NCBI RefSeq assembly: GCF_932274485.2
Contig: NC_065880.2
Span: 92,700,730 to 92,764,729, forward strand
Source of the DNA: Patella vulgata
Lineage: Eukaryota; Mollusca; Gastropoda; Patellidae
DNA length: 64,000 bases
Reading direction: 5' to 3'
Each line of letters opens with the position of its first letter. The first letter of the stretch is position 1. Shown here piece by piece: positions 11,801 through 23,800 of the stretch. The notes beneath the pieces are model-generated. The model was not told the DNA's origin. It did no database searches and saw only the letters and a list, made by a program, of their open reading frames with translations. A program made the position numbers and the translations under genes.

Positions 11801-14800
11801 GTTTATTTTAAAGTAGAGCAAAATACAGGCCGGGTGAAGCTGAATTAACAAAACCATTGTGAGAAGAGGTCGGGTGATTTCCATCAAAGATAGGTGAGAA
11901 GTCTCTTGCGCTTTTGATGATACGGGTCAGATAATCCACGCCTTGTTAGTGGCGCATGGTGGAAGGTCTGTCAAGAAACACTGTCAATCATCCGCAACGG
12001 GTTACTAAAATTGATCATGTTTACAGGTTTGCAGTAAGTGTCAGTTATTTTGGAATTATGTTAAATTTAGAGTCGTTAGTTGGAGATATATACCTGAATC
12101 TTGTTCTAGCAACGATTGTGGAAGCCAGTTGTTATATGGTAGTTTTATTAACAGTGGAACGGTTAGGCCGAAAAAGACTTCTGTGTGGCTGCTTTCTACT
12201 GGGTAGTATAGCTTTAATAGCTGTAATACTAATTATATTATACGCACCATCTGGTAGGATCACAGTACAACATTTACTAACTATATCATACAATACAAGA
12301 GAGAGATAGAGACATGGGGTTTAACGTCCACTCGACACAAACTAGGTCATTTCGGGAATATTATATGGGAGAAAACCCACGAGGTTGAACAGGCGACCCT
12401 TCTCCTTGTCAAGTACGACCGTTGAATCGAAACCACGCAAGTTGACTCAATGACAAGCCTTATGATACACCACGCACGTGCTAACCATTCGGCCACCCAT
12501 CCCCCCTCAATACAAGAGATCTACACATCAATTTACTAACTATATTTATTTGTGCATGTCGTTTATCTGTTTGGTGTTGACGGCTACACTAGGGCTACAC
12601 TATGGATGGGGCAAGGCTGAAATTTGGGATATAAAATTTGCTCCAGTCGGGAAGTGACATAGGCCTGGCGGTGTTGAATTACCAGTTCCGGTTTCGGATT
12701 TATACTAATTCCGATTTCACTTAACTCGTATAACGAAGCGGAACATGGCTTTACCATAGGCACGTTATTTCACAGAACCTGCCCGACATAGGCCAGAGAC
12801 CGTTGTCCTTAGCAATTAAGGTATTGTCTTTTTAGAGCTTAGGTTATGGCGATTACACAAATCTTGATTTAAAGCCGATAGCCAATAGAATGATAGCTGC
12901 TCCATTGTCCTGGTCAAGGACACAGTTCTGACTTCCCGTTTTCATCAGCCCAGTCGGAGCAGAAAAGTAGGACATTTACCCGCATTTCAGTTCACTTCTG
13001 GCATCTTTGTTCTGGCTTCTCTGAAGCTGTGGAATTCGGCTAACTGTCAGACTATAGAAGAAAGTTTTGGGTTGTTTTTTTTCTTCAGATCTCAAGTGGC
13101 TGATGACGTGTTTTACTCTCTTGGGTCAATGTGGAATTAACGGCGCTTTTGCCGTATGCTGGTTATGGACAAGTGAACTATTCCCAACTGAATTAAGAAA
13201 TGTTGGTAATGGTACAAGTTCTGCTTCAGCAAGAATCGGATCAGTGGTTGCACCTTATTTAAAACTTTAAGTAAGCTACAATATTCAAGGCCGGGTGACG
13301 AGTGGGAATGAAACCCCGACACCGCACCAAACTTATAAACCATATGGGCGTATTATGTCGAGGCCCCTTGCCAATCCGTGAAGCATTGGGGACATGAGAG
13401 AATGAAACCTATCGATACTAAGCGACTTTCCGTTCCGGAGTTACCACACCTTTGCAAAGAAACCCGTGAACGCGATAGAGGATGTAGTTTTAAAATTTAG
13501 TGTGAAGCATTTTGATCAAGAGAGGACGAACCCGATTTATATTCAGCTTTGCGCGACTTTCTGTTATGGAGTTATCTCCCATTGTCGAAAACGTCTTTTC
13601 GAATAATGAGAGGAGAAATCCTATCGACAACCAACGTTCATATAGATGACATATAGATAAAGCATTGCGGTCATGAGAGGACCTATAGATAATCAGCGTT
13701 ACCCAAACCCCCTATTTTGAGAGAGAGAGAGAGAGGGAGAGAGAGAGACGGGGTTTAACGTCCACACAACACAAACTAGGTCATTTCCGGAACAACATAT
13801 GGTTTAATTTTATTTCGATAGTTCGCTTGCGCGTAGGGGTCTTTTTAGCAGTGGGAGGAAACCGGAGGACCCGGAGAAAACCCACGAGGTTGGACAGGCG
13901 ACCCTATTCCTTGTCACGTACAACCGGGGATTCGAAACCACGCCAGTTGACTCAATAACAGGTCTTATGATACACCGCGCACGTGCTAACCATTCGGCCA
14001 TCCACACACCCCCTCCATCCCTATTTTTATGATCGCAATTCAATGCGAATCACAAGTAATTTTCATGTTACAGGGTAGTTTAATGCCAGGTAGATTTGAA
14101 GAGGTTTCGCCATTCATTTTATTCTGTATTGTGTGTATAATTGCTCTGGTGTTGATCTTATTTCTGCTGCCAGAAACATTTCATCAGAATCTACCAGATA
14201 CTGTTGAAGATGCTGAACGATTAGGAGACGGGTGAGCTTGCCAGTATTGTTTCCTTACAGATAGCCCCCCTCCCAACTCACCCCTTCTCTAAACGTGTGG
14301 CAATATTATTTCCTTACAGATAAGTTTCCCACACCCCTTCTCTAAACGTTTGTCCACACTGAATGAACGCAGTGGATGGTATGTCATTCTAGCCAACCAG
14401 AAGATCTTTAACATTTTGCTGTTCGGATGAAAGAACAGTATTGTATTTTCAGTCCGTTTAAGTTATCTATGAGTATTTTTGTAACAAATTAACTTTCCTC
14501 AGATTAGATGATTGAAAATTCTCAAAATGGTGGACGGAGAGATATGGTTCAATATTATTTCTATAATTCGCTTGCGCGTTGGGGTCTTTAGCAGTGGGAG
14601 GAAACCGGAGGACCCGGAGAAAACCCACGAGGTTGGACAGGCAACCACGCCATTTGAATCAATGACAGACCTTATGATACAGCGCACACGCGCGATCATT
14701 CGGCCATCCTAATGGTGGACGGTAAAACTCCATAAAACGGGAGCAAGTGACAACGGATCATATCCTTGCTTCCTTCAGTCAAACTTTTATAATTTCTACA

Positions 14801-15115
14801 TAACTTTCTTTACAGTCCTAGGTTCCTTGGAAAATTGCGCATCAAGAGACAGACTTCCATTTTTTGATATGACGTCACAATTCTGAGACAGTGGTGTTTA
14901 ACCCATGCTTGGTTTATAGTAGACATTTAAATTTTAAGTTTAATTTTATAAATGTTATTTCGGTGAAGTTTAATTTTATAAATGTTATTTTGCTGAACAT
15001 TTGAAGTTGTTATTTTATGTTTTATTACAGATCTAGTGATGCTGTTGATGAAAAGGAATTAGCTGCCAGTATGTTAGGAACTGAAGTAAAAGGCGATGTA
15101 TCGCTTGTTATTTGA
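6510..15115 (+). CDS. SLC22-type organic ion transporter, copy A, interrupted before last helix
   Basis: Ten exons inferred from splice consensus and phase: 6510-6652, 7440-7647, 8228-8331, 9260-9414, 9875-10043 or 10212-10380 (alternative exon 5), 10960-11175, 12027-12253, 13089-13270, 14074-14231, 15031-15115. The start is the first Met of MMYDDLLKKIGEFG, the usual SLC22 N-terminus. Exon 2 is the large extracellular loop, with four N-glycosylation sequons (NDT, NQS, NTT, NVT). Later family signatures are GRKP (exons 3/4), VGPSKRR (exon 5), PESPRWL (exon 6), VERLGRKR (exon 7), ELFPTELRNVG (exon 8) and LPETFHQNLPD (exon 9). The last codon of exon 8 is TAA, where copy B has TTA, so the predicted product is 467 residues and lacks helix 12 and the tail. 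Exons 9-10 stay open, so the stop is recent, an assembly error, or avoided. Expected role: plasma-membrane major-facilitator transport of organic ions; the substrate is unknown. Confidence 0.85.
6829..7010. repeat. Tandem repeat in intron 1
   Basis: Three copies of a roughly 55-68-bp unit containing TCGCCATCACGAT, ATATGTCTATGTCTGCGATC and GTTAAG. The same array is in copy B at about 27980-28161. Confidence 0.8.
8048..8256 (+). repeat. Tandem repeat of the exon 3 acceptor and first exon bases
   Basis: Five copies of a unit of about 40-45 bp reading GAAACAGTTTGATATGGTTT plus GTGATAATG. The last copy is the real 3' splice site and the first 26 bases of exon 3 (FDMVCDNA). The four upstream copies are decoy acceptors that keep the exon edge but lead into TTTGTTTAT. 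The array is identical in copy B at about 29199-29407. Confidence 0.85.
8564..8861 (+). repeat. SINE-1, full length, intron 3
   Basis: A complete copy with A-box-like GGGTGGCCGGATGGTTAGCA and B-box-like GGTTTCGAATCCCC. It ends in GTCGAGTGGACGTTAAA and a (CT)n tail. The flanking CTGTTTATTTTTTT-like sequence may be the target duplication. The duplicate is at 29715-30012. Confidence 0.85.
9875..10380 (+). other. Tandem alternative exon 5 (5a 9875-10043, 5b 10212-10380)
   Basis: Two 169-bp exons have consensus acceptors (TTTATAG) and donors (GTAAGT). Their predicted peptides differ at two residues: VELVGPS versus VEFVGPS at the start, and a final Val versus Leu at the join to exon 6. Each enters in phase 1 and leaves in phase 2. 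Using both would shift the frame because 169 is not a multiple of three, so only one can be used per message. They encode the VGPSKRR loop and the next helices. Confidence 0.8.
10436..10744. mobile_element. MITE with TTTCGTTTCG terminal repeats, intron 5
   Basis: The left end ACAGATCTATATTTCGTTTC and the right end GAAACGAAATAGGATCTGT are inverted copies about 25-30 bp long. No ORF is present. Copy B holds it at about 31752-32060. A related sequence lies near 7290-7320, and another end-like piece near 19225-19250. The superfamily cannot be assigned. Confidence 0.6.
10735..10908. repeat. 86-bp direct tandem duplication, copy A only
   Basis: The segment AGGATCTGTGTTTTAATCTG through AAAAGGAATACGAC occurs twice back to back. 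Copy B has one version at about 32052-32138. Confidence 0.85.
11219..11660. repeat. Minisatellite in intron 6, copy A
   Basis: About twelve copies of a 36-38-bp unit (AGAATAGACACATCAAATAG, then ATGATCTGGTACCGGGT). Copy B carries about nineteen at 32717-33445. Confidence 0.9.
12303..12507 (-). repeat. SINE-1 insertion unique to copy A, intron 7
   Basis: Antisense SINE-1 with an internal deletion, flanked by CAATACAAGAGA at 12291-12302 and 12508-12519. Copy B has no SINE at the matching position (after 34036). This places insertion in A after the duplication, or exact loss from B. Confidence 0.85.
13719..14018 (-). repeat. SINE-1 insertion unique to copy A, intron 8
   Basis: Full-length antisense SINE-1 flanked by CCCTATTTT at 13710-13718 and 14019-14027. 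Copy B reads ACCCCCTATTTGTGGACG at about 35355-35372 with no insert. The region 13360-13710 before it is a degenerate tandem repeat built on AAGCATTGCGGTCATGAGAG. Confidence 0.85.
14527..14710 (-). repeat. SINE-1, intron 9
   Basis: Antisense SINE-1 lacking the tail and with a deletion at the B-box side. The matching copy in B is at about 35930-36108 and has a different internal deletion, so the same old insertion decayed separately in the two genes. Confidence 0.7.
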
Positions 15116-15484
15116 CACAATATCTTTCTTAGGGCGCTGGTTTGTGACAAGTTTCATCTAAAATATGAACTTAAAACATTTTACCATTGGTCGCCATACA
15201 TGAAAAATATAAGAATAATATATTTAAAACAAAATTAAAATGTCACATTTATACAGAACAAAGTTATGAGTGTTTCAAATTTTGACAAGATAGTCTTAAT
15301 TGTCAAGTACAATTGCTACGATAATGATTGTAGTCTCGATTATCGTTAAATCATTTAATTTCTAAAGTGATCTAAGTCATTCAATATCAAGACCATCCGA
15401 TGGCGTATATGTAACTAACATTTGAATATACCTGCACTATGAAGATTTAGCTCTTAAATAATGCATTTTTATTAATTTTTATTA

Positions 15485-15640
15485 TGTTTATTTTACGTTA
15501 TTAAACCAATGCAATATTATTGATCTTCTAACGCCAGGGTAATATTATTGATCTTGTAACGACAGGGTAATATTATTGATTTTGTAACGCGAGGGTAATA
15601 TTATTGGTCTTGTAACGTAAGGGTATTTTTCTGACCAGTA
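15485..15640. repeat. 28-bp minisatellite at the end of copy A
   Basis: About five copies of GTAATATTATTGATCTTGTAAC plus GCCAGG. Copy B has about nine at 36945-37195. Copy A/B homology ends at this array. Confidence 0.85.
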
Positions 15641-15699
15641 TTCAGTTGAAATGAAGTGTAAGGTAATAAATATTACCGGGTCTAATGAACAGTTAATTA

Positions 15700-17999
15700 T
15701 GCGGGGTATCAGGTTCAAAATGCGATCTGCAGTAGAAAGTAGAAAATAAAAAGCAAAAGAGAAAATTCTTATCCAAAATGGACATTTTCGTGTGGGAAAC
15801 ATATACCGCTCGTGCTTTTCAACCTAATACGTCCACCTTTTCAACTTTAAGTCGCAAATATTCTACTTACAACAACAGAATTTCTACTTTCAATAATCAA
15901 CTTTTGACATTCGACTTTCAACTTCAGATTTTCTTCTCGAGATTTTCTCCATGCATATTACAGAAATAAATTTGACCACGTGACTATTTCTGCATGTCAT
16001 TAAAATACGGTATTTAAAAATAAACGATCCCAGGGAAAGATAACTCTAGTTGTAAGACTAAGATAAGATGGAGTCAGACTAGCAATTATTTGCCCATTGA
16101 CTTCAATGTTAAATGGCTGTAACATCACAGGCTGTAGCTGTTTGCTCAACATTCCGTTGGTTCCAATCTTTATAGGCACAATGGGGACCACATTTGGCAA
16201 TATCCTCATCATAAATTTGTAGGGGGTTGACCGTTTAGATTTTTTGCTACGGGGATTTGAAGTTGACTGGGGTGAAAATCTCACTTCCGACACAGTGATT
16301 GCTCAGCAGAAAGACACTTTACATCTCCTATCCCTCCGCTGTAATATCATCAGTATTACCCAAAACTGCTATGAAATTTCAAATTTTATCCCTTTTCTCC
16401 AATTCTAGACCAAAAAGTCAACCCAAAAATGCAGGAAGAGAGGAGAAAAAAAATAGTGGGAAAAATTGTCTATTTATAACTGGCAGTTTAAACAAGTCTG
16501 TTGTTATCTAATAAACAAACATATATGCAATGCCCTGGCCAAAGAATATGAAAATCTATGCATTTTCAGATGAGCTGTGCGGCATTCTGCAAACACTATA
16601 ATACATCAGAAAACTTCGGAATTTCAGACAGAAATTTAAAAGCACATGAATTTTGAATTAAACAGAACATTTTTATTTTTGAACATAAATGCATTCTTCA
16701 AAAGGATTAGATGAATTCAATATAAAGCAAACACGAAAATACTTTAAAACTGTAATCATGATGCAATATTAGACTTTTTAACACTTTCATCGAAAACCAC
16801 ACAGTTTTTCTCTGTTAACGTAGTTTCAAGAGTCAAATTGTGGTCAAATCTAAGATGTTGAAACATGCAGTGCCTATCAATTTTAAAATATCTTCGTATT
16901 TCCATAGGATAAGTAAATTGAATAATCTGATTATGTAACACTACAACAGCTTTTTCATCCCCCCCCCCCCAGTTTGGAATCTGATAATTTAAAAGAAAAT
17001 GAATTTTGAATTCCACAGAACATTTTTATTTTTGAACATAAATGCATTCTTCAAAAAGATGAGATGAATTCAATATAAATCAAACACGAAAATACTTTAA
17101 AACAGTAATCATGATGCAATATTAGACTTTTAACACTTTCATCGAAAACCACACAGTTTTTCTCTGTTAACATAGTTTCAAGTGCCAAATTGTCGTCAAA
17201 TCTAAGATGTTGAAACATTCAGTGCCCATGAATTATAAAATATCTCCTTTATAGTTGTATTTCCACAGGATAAGTAAGTTGAAATAATCTGATTATGTAA
17301 CACTGCAACAGTTTTTTCATCCCCCTCCCCCCAGTATGGAATCTGCTACATTGCTGACCAATCATAGGTCTCCCTGTTCACTCTGGCCTGTCAAATGATT
17401 TACAATGGCGATGGTGCCTACAACTTTCCTTACCATGAGATATGCACTAACGTCAACACACAAGCCATTTATGTTATCTTCAAATATGAGAGGCCATGAT
17501 AAACACAAGGGCGTCCTTTTCAAGGTCGGAAATGAAGTCATCACCAAACAGCAAAGTTTACAGAGGTCCTCGAGGCTGGAACCCAAACTGATTACAATGG
17601 GCAAATAATTGCTAGTCTGAGTCCATCTTATCTTAGTCTTACAACTAGAGTTATCTTTCCCTGGGATCGTTTATTTTTCTGGAAAAATACCGTATTTTAA
17701 TGACATGCAGAAATAGTCACGTGATCAAATTTATTTCCGTAATATGCGTGGAGAAAATCTCGAGTAGAAAATCTGAAGTTGAAAGTCGAATGTCAAAAGT
17801 TGATTATTGAAAGTAGAAATTCTGTTGTTGAAAGTAGAATATTTACGACTTAAAGTTGAAAAGGTGGACGTATTAGGTTGAAAAGCACGAGCGGTATATG
17901 TTTCCAACATGAAAATGTCCATTTTGAATAAGAATTTTCTCTTTTGCTTTTTATTTTCTACTTTCTACTGCAGATCGCATTTTGAACCTGATACCCCGC
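15700..17999. mobile_element. Foldback element with ~400-bp terminal inverted repeats
   Basis: The left arm (about 15700-16102, starting GCGGGGTATCAGGTTC) is matched in reverse by the right arm (about 17594-17999, ending CTGATACCCCGCC). Each arm holds the same 62-63-residue open frame pointing inward, most likely a by-product of the repeat. The interior (16103-17593) contains an imperfect direct duplication of about 350 bp (from about 16655 and about 17005, each with GAACATTTTTATTTTTGAAC). No transposase is recognised and no clear target duplication was found. It lies in the spacer just outside copy A. Confidence 0.75.
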
Positions 18000-18114
18000 C
18001 ATAGTTTATGAATAATTAAAAGTGACAGGGTACTGATTACTGAATCAAGAAGTATTAAAAAACACTAGACTTTTAAAACAGTTTTAAAGCGTAAAACTTA
18101 TCTATTAGTTATTA

Positions 18115-18830
18115 GTCATATCCATTCTTTCGTTCTCCACCCCCTACAGCCATCCTTTCTTTCTTACCCCCGCCTCATCCATACACACCCTACAGTCATT
18201 CATTCTTTCTTACTCCACGCCCCTACAATCATTCCCTTGTTTATATACCCCATATCCTTATCTATTACTTCAGGTAAACCCTTTCTTTCATACCTCACCT
18301 CCTACAACCATCTATTAGTTGGGTTAGTTATATTCATTCTTTTATATCTGACCTCCTACCCCAGTTCGATTAGTTAAATCCTTTCTTTCATACCTCACTC
18401 CCTACCCCCATCTATTAGTCCAGTTAGTAATATCCCTTTCTTTCATACCTCACTCCCTACCCCCATCTATTAGTCTAGTTAGTAATATCCCTTTCTTTCA
18501 TACCTCACCCTCTACCCCCATCTATTAGTTGGGTTAGTTATACCCTTTCATACCCCAACCCCTACAACCATATATTAATTGGGTTAGTTAAACCTTTCAT
18601 ACGACCCCCCTACACCCATCTATTAGTTAGGTTAGTTAAATCATACCCCACTCCCTACCCCCATCTATTAGTTGGGTTAGTTATACCCTTTCTTTCATAC
18701 CCCAACCCCTACAACCATATATTAATTGGGTTAGTTAAACCTTTCATACGACCCCCCTACACCCATCTATTAGTTAGGTTAGTTAAATCCTTTCCTTCAT
18801 TTCCCACCCCTATACTTATTGTACCACTGC
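18115..18830. repeat. CT-rich minisatellite in the spacer
   Basis: Imperfect tandem units of roughly 55-65 bp contain CCATCTATTAGTTGGGTTAG and CTTTCTTTCATACC. No ORF is present. Confidence 0.85.
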
Positions 18831-19019
18831 TCCGACTTCCCCCCAAGAAAAATAATGAAGAAGAAATAAGAAACTGTCACCTACCTATTTGTTTGGTCTA
18901 GTAACCGTACTTACAGGTGAGTGTGGTCTTACCACTCTCGAGAATTCACCTTCTTGTAAAGTTCCCGACAGAAAGATACTTTTACTTTTGTATATGAAAA
19001 TGCGCAGTGGACCAAATAA

Positions 19020-19200
19020 CGACATACTAGGTATTTGATTGGTGTACATTCAATTTGATTGGTGTACATTCAATTTGTCAGTGGACCATCTTAAAATCGC
19101 TTGTCATTGTACATTCAATTGGTCAGTGGACCATCTTAAAATCGCTTGTCATTGTACATTCAATTGGTCAGTGAGCTATCTTAACATCGCTTGTCATTGT
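19020..19200. repeat. 45-bp tandem repeat
   Basis: Three copies of TTGTACATTCAATTGGTCAG, then TGGACCATCTTAAAATCGC. The surrounding 18830-19455 holds no recognisable gene. Confidence 0.8.
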
Positions 19201-19454
19201 TAGATATATATTGGCCCTTACAATCTGATTAAAATACAGATCATATTTCGTTTCTTGTTTTTTTTGTTCAAAATTTAATATACATATTGATATACATACA
19301 CATTGTATTTAAAATTTTAAAATTCAGTCATGACCAATGGACCATTAATAAACAACACGTTACCAAGATAATGACCCATTACAGTTTAACGGATCTTTAA
19401 AATAATCGATTTCTGAGCAACTGGCCCCTGAGCAACCTGATCCCTGAGCTGTAA

Positions 19455-19467
19455 AAAAAAAGAGAAT

Positions 19468-19523
<56 letters not shown>

Positions 19524-19690
19524 AATGGAGTTTAACACAAACTAGGTCATTTCGGGACTAACATATGGTTTAATTTTATTGCAATAATTTGCTTGCGCGT
19601 AGGGGTCTTTAGCAGTGGGAGGAAACCGGAGGACCCGGACAAAACCCACGAGGTTGGACAGGCGACCCTACTCCTTGTCACGTACAATCT
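19455..19690 (-). repeat. SINE-1, head missing, with long GA tail
   Basis: A long (GA)n tract is followed by antisense SINE-1 body through CCTTGTCACGTACAA. The tRNA-like head is absent. From 19700 to 20400 nothing else is recognised. Confidence 0.7.
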
Positions 19691-20399
19691 GGTTAGGAGC
19701 TGGATCAAATACTCTTTTAAGTCATTGTGGCAATGAACACTAAGACGTAACATAGCATACCCCATAGCTGCAGATTTACATGAAACACATGTTAACACGT
19801 TACAAAAACAAAAACAAAACAAAAAATCACATAATAGAATATTAGCCTGGAACCTGAAAGTAAGTCGGAACTCCTATGAATTTATCTATCGTAAAATATT
19901 TTTAACAAAAACATAAATTCTTTGAAATTATAATCAGAAGTCATATATATGAGTGTAAAATACAGATGTGACGTCATAATTTGATGTTGGCGTACCATTA
20001 TTTCAAATAATCGTACGAGAAATGTTCCAAGCGTACATTAAATTGTCAGGCGCAACACATTGCTTAATATACCAGTACTTAATGTCTCGTACTCACATTA
20101 AAAACTACACTGACAAAGAAAAAAATTAATGGTGCATTTTTATATTAAATATATTATATTGTATAGATGAATTTTAATATACTGAAAGTAATATGGTAAA
20201 TGACGCGATTTTCTGATAGTTGTGGAGGGGGTTTGCGAACGTAAAGTTGTCGCTAGAGAACAGGAAGGGGTAAAGAGAGAGCGCGCACAGGAGACAGAAA
20301 TTCTAAAGTCTGGAATCTAAAACTGGAAAGGTAAGGCATCCGAAGCAATCCGATCTACATAAGAAGATGATTTGTTCTATTGATTCAAGCATGGTTAAA

Positions 20400-20820
20400 T
20401 TATAAATATAGTAATACTAATGTTTTCAAATTACTAAATAGGTAATAATAGCGTTTAAAAATTACTAATATAGTACTAAAAATGTTTAAAAATTAATAAT
20501 TTAGTACTAATAATGTTTAAATATTAATAATTACTAATAATGTTTAAAAAAATTTTTAAACAAGAATAATATAGTACTAATAATGTTTAAAAATTATTTA
20601 TATAGTACTAATAATGTTTTAAAATTACTAATTTAGTACTAATAATGTTTTGAAATTACTAATATATTAATAAAAAGTTTTTGAAATTACTAACTAGGTA
20701 ATAATAATGTTTTGAAATTCCTAATTGGGTAATAATAATTTTTTGAAATTACTAATTAGTAATTTCAAAACATTATTTCAAACTTTAGGTAATAAAAAGG
20801 TTTTAAAATTACTAATATTA
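20400..20820. repeat. AT-rich minisatellite
   Basis: Degenerate tandem units of about 30 bp (AATTACTAATATAGTACTAA, then TAATGTTT). The stretch 20820-21168 before copy B shows nothing recognisable. Confidence 0.8.
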
Positions 20821-23800
20821 TTAATGCATATGGGGTGGGGGGTGGGGGGCTGTCTGGATTGGAAATAAGATTTTGGATTAATTAGATGCCATGGAAATAA
20901 ACTGGGTCAGTGACGTGGCATATTGATGTCTGGTAACCCCAGATATAATCATAGCCTTGGTCCTCTTCCCAGCTATTTCTTGAAACAATTGACACGCAAA
21001 TCCCATATTGGTACATCGTAAAACATGTCTCTCAATGGATAAGGCAACAAGAGACGTTTTAATGAAACATATGTTGACTTTCGGAAATGTTACATACGGA
21101 AATTGGAAGCAGTATACTTGTAAAAATGTAACTATCTTTATTCTGTTATACCCGCCCCCGATCATGAATATTTACCAACACATAGTGTGAACTGTGAATA
21201 ATATCAAATCAAACAACCCACTATTTGCCGATGTTCTTATCTGGGGTTCGGAGTAACATTCTCATGGGTGCAATTCCAGATTAATGTAAGTACACGTCTG
21301 GATGAACAAGTATTTTGTACTGCTTTTAAAAGCGTTATCTTGTTTAAAGATAGATTATGGGAGATAAAAAACATAGTCTCGATTATACATTTGTGGATTT
21401 AATCATCAATGAGCAGCAGATCGAATTCAAATCCAGTGAAAATCCGACACATAAGATGACATCGAGAGTTGATTATGGTTTGGATAAGTTAATTAATATC
21501 TAATTAATAACTGTATAATAACCGGCCAAAAGAAAGACCTTCAATAGGCAGATTTAGCTCTTGCAAATTGTATGTTTAACGTTAACCGCAGTTTTTTTCT
21601 CCCTTTTAAGATTATCCCCGTCTTTATTCTCTGGGTCCTCCGATTTTCCCCCACAGCGTAAAGACCCCTACGTGCAATACAAGCGAATTGTTGAAATAAA
21701 ATGGAACCATGTGTTAGCCCCGGAATGACCTAGTTTGTGTCTAGAGGACGTTAAACGTTACCCCACGGGTACTCTAGAAAGGTAAGTCAGTAACATAACC
21801 TACCTAGTGTATGACACTCGTTAATAATGAGATTTCATCACCACAATAATAATATATCAGGCATTCTTGTTCTAGTAACATTAAGTTGTGTTTAACCTAT
21901 ATCACTTGATCATGCCTTGTCATAATAATGTCATAATATTTTAAAAACATATGTTGAAGTGGTGAAAATAATAACTCTATTAGATTTGTACTGTTATGGT
22001 GTGTTTCAGTGAATTCAATTGATATGTATAATATAATATTTTGTTGAAGCTGTGAAAATTACGTTTAATAATTTTTTTACTGTTTGTGTTCGTCAGTGAA
22101 TTTTGTTAAAGGTTACGTTTAATATTAGATTTCACCCGAATCGTTACTGTTACGGTTTCTGTGCTTGAGTTAATTCAGTTTTGATTTTGATTTGGAAAGT
22201 ACTGACACAAAATAACCATCATGACAAGGTAAGAAATAGTTGAGAATCAGGAAGTATTTGTGTAGTATATATATTATCTTACAGTAACTTGTTGGATGGG
22301 GACGGTGAAATGAAGATAGGTTATCTGACATTTGAAATGTGTCTGATTGATATTTAATGTGAATAAATAGGTTATTTCATGTTTCCATATATCAGACTCT
22401 AATTTCTGAATACAAGACCCACCCTCTACATGAGTCTTAGGGACATGCAGTCAGAGTTGGCCCGGGGAATCAAAAAACTCAACACGCCACAGAGAGAGAG
22501 AGTGAGAGAGAGAGAGAGAGAGAGGAGGACATTATCGAAATATATGATTCAAGAATTTAACAATAAGGGGGTCGTTTGCAGTGGAAGAAAACCAGAGGAC
22601 CCGGGGAATACTCGCAAGGTTGGACAGGCGATCGTTCTCCACTTGACTCAATGACATGTCTCATAAACAACGCACACGCGTTAACATGGAGCACAATATT
22701 AGAAACTAAACTCGATTAGATTCTACGATGGCGGTCATATAATCTTCGACATGACCAGACAACAGCGATTTGTGTCCATATCACCAAAATTATTTCAAAA
22801 AGTGACCAACAACATGATAATATTATTAATATGCCTATTCTACTCTTCATATCCAAAATTTAAAAGATTTCATAAACAAAATTGACAAAAGGATGGACTA
22901 GTGACAATTTTGAATTGTATTTAATTTTTTTAATTATATCATTAACTGTCAGTTGTATTTAAATCTGTTGAAAATCTCGAGTATCCGATGGCGTTAAGAG
23001 TTGATAATGGTCTTGGTAAGTTAATAAATGTCTAAGGAAGCAAATTTATCTCTCGAGTATCCGATGGCCCTAAGAGTTGATAATGGTCTTGGTAAGTTAA
23101 TAAATGACTAAATAATAATTTATATAACATTGAAGACCTAAAGAAAGACCTGCAATAAGCAGATTTACCTCTTCAAAAATACCGCTTTAAGTATACAAAA
23201 TTTAATTATTGTTTTAATGGTTGGTTTATCCTGATTACTTTTTTAATATATATGTTATTACAAAATGATTTTATATTTAGTTTTTATAGTTGATTATATT
23301 GATATGATCTCCTATTGTAACCTGAATGATTTATATATAATCATATGAATGAAGAATCATATGTGTTTTAAAAATGTTCACAAAAAGAAATAAATGATAT
23401 GGAATAAAGTTAATGTCCTAAAGTTCTGCATCAGTCGGACTAATGATTAATCAATATTTTAGATTCAGTTAATTTTCTGACATGTAAATTTTCTGGCCTG
23501 CGATCATTTCATTAGGGAGCCACGATGGCTCAGTGAAAAACCGAGGTATCGTGTACACATTGGCATGCACGTAAAAGATCCTTGTCAGTTGAAATACGAT
23601 GTGAGAGTAGCCCGTAGCGCAGCTGGCCGGGCAAAATTTCCCTCATTGCACACTGTATGGTGTATGTCTGTCTTCATTAGCCAATTCGGAGCAGAACAGT
23701 AGGACGTTAAACCCCATTTCAACCAATTCGAGCTCATGAAACTTTGCATGCTTGTTATGTCACCAATCCAAGAAAGCTGGTGGCTATTCCTTGCCCAGTT

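Larger units (their letters stand above)
1..15640. repeat. Segmental tandem duplication, copy A
   Basis: Positions 1 to about 15640 match 21169 to about 37195 in the same orientation, with an offset of 21168 at the left edge that falls to 21151 over the gene's 5' half. Homology begins at the first base of the window, so the true left boundary may lie outside. From 1 to about 10.75 kb the copies differ by rare substitutions and small indels. Beyond about 10.8 kb they differ often, including SINE and minisatellite differences. Homology stops near 15640, just after a 28-bp minisatellite. Confidence 0.95.

Noticed and set aside
15778-15969. Conserved 63-residue protein, present again in reverse at 17731-17922
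   Set aside because: It lies in the inverted arms of the foldback element, so its conservation comes from the repeat. Low-complexity Ser/Thr/Phe composition and no start or regulatory context.
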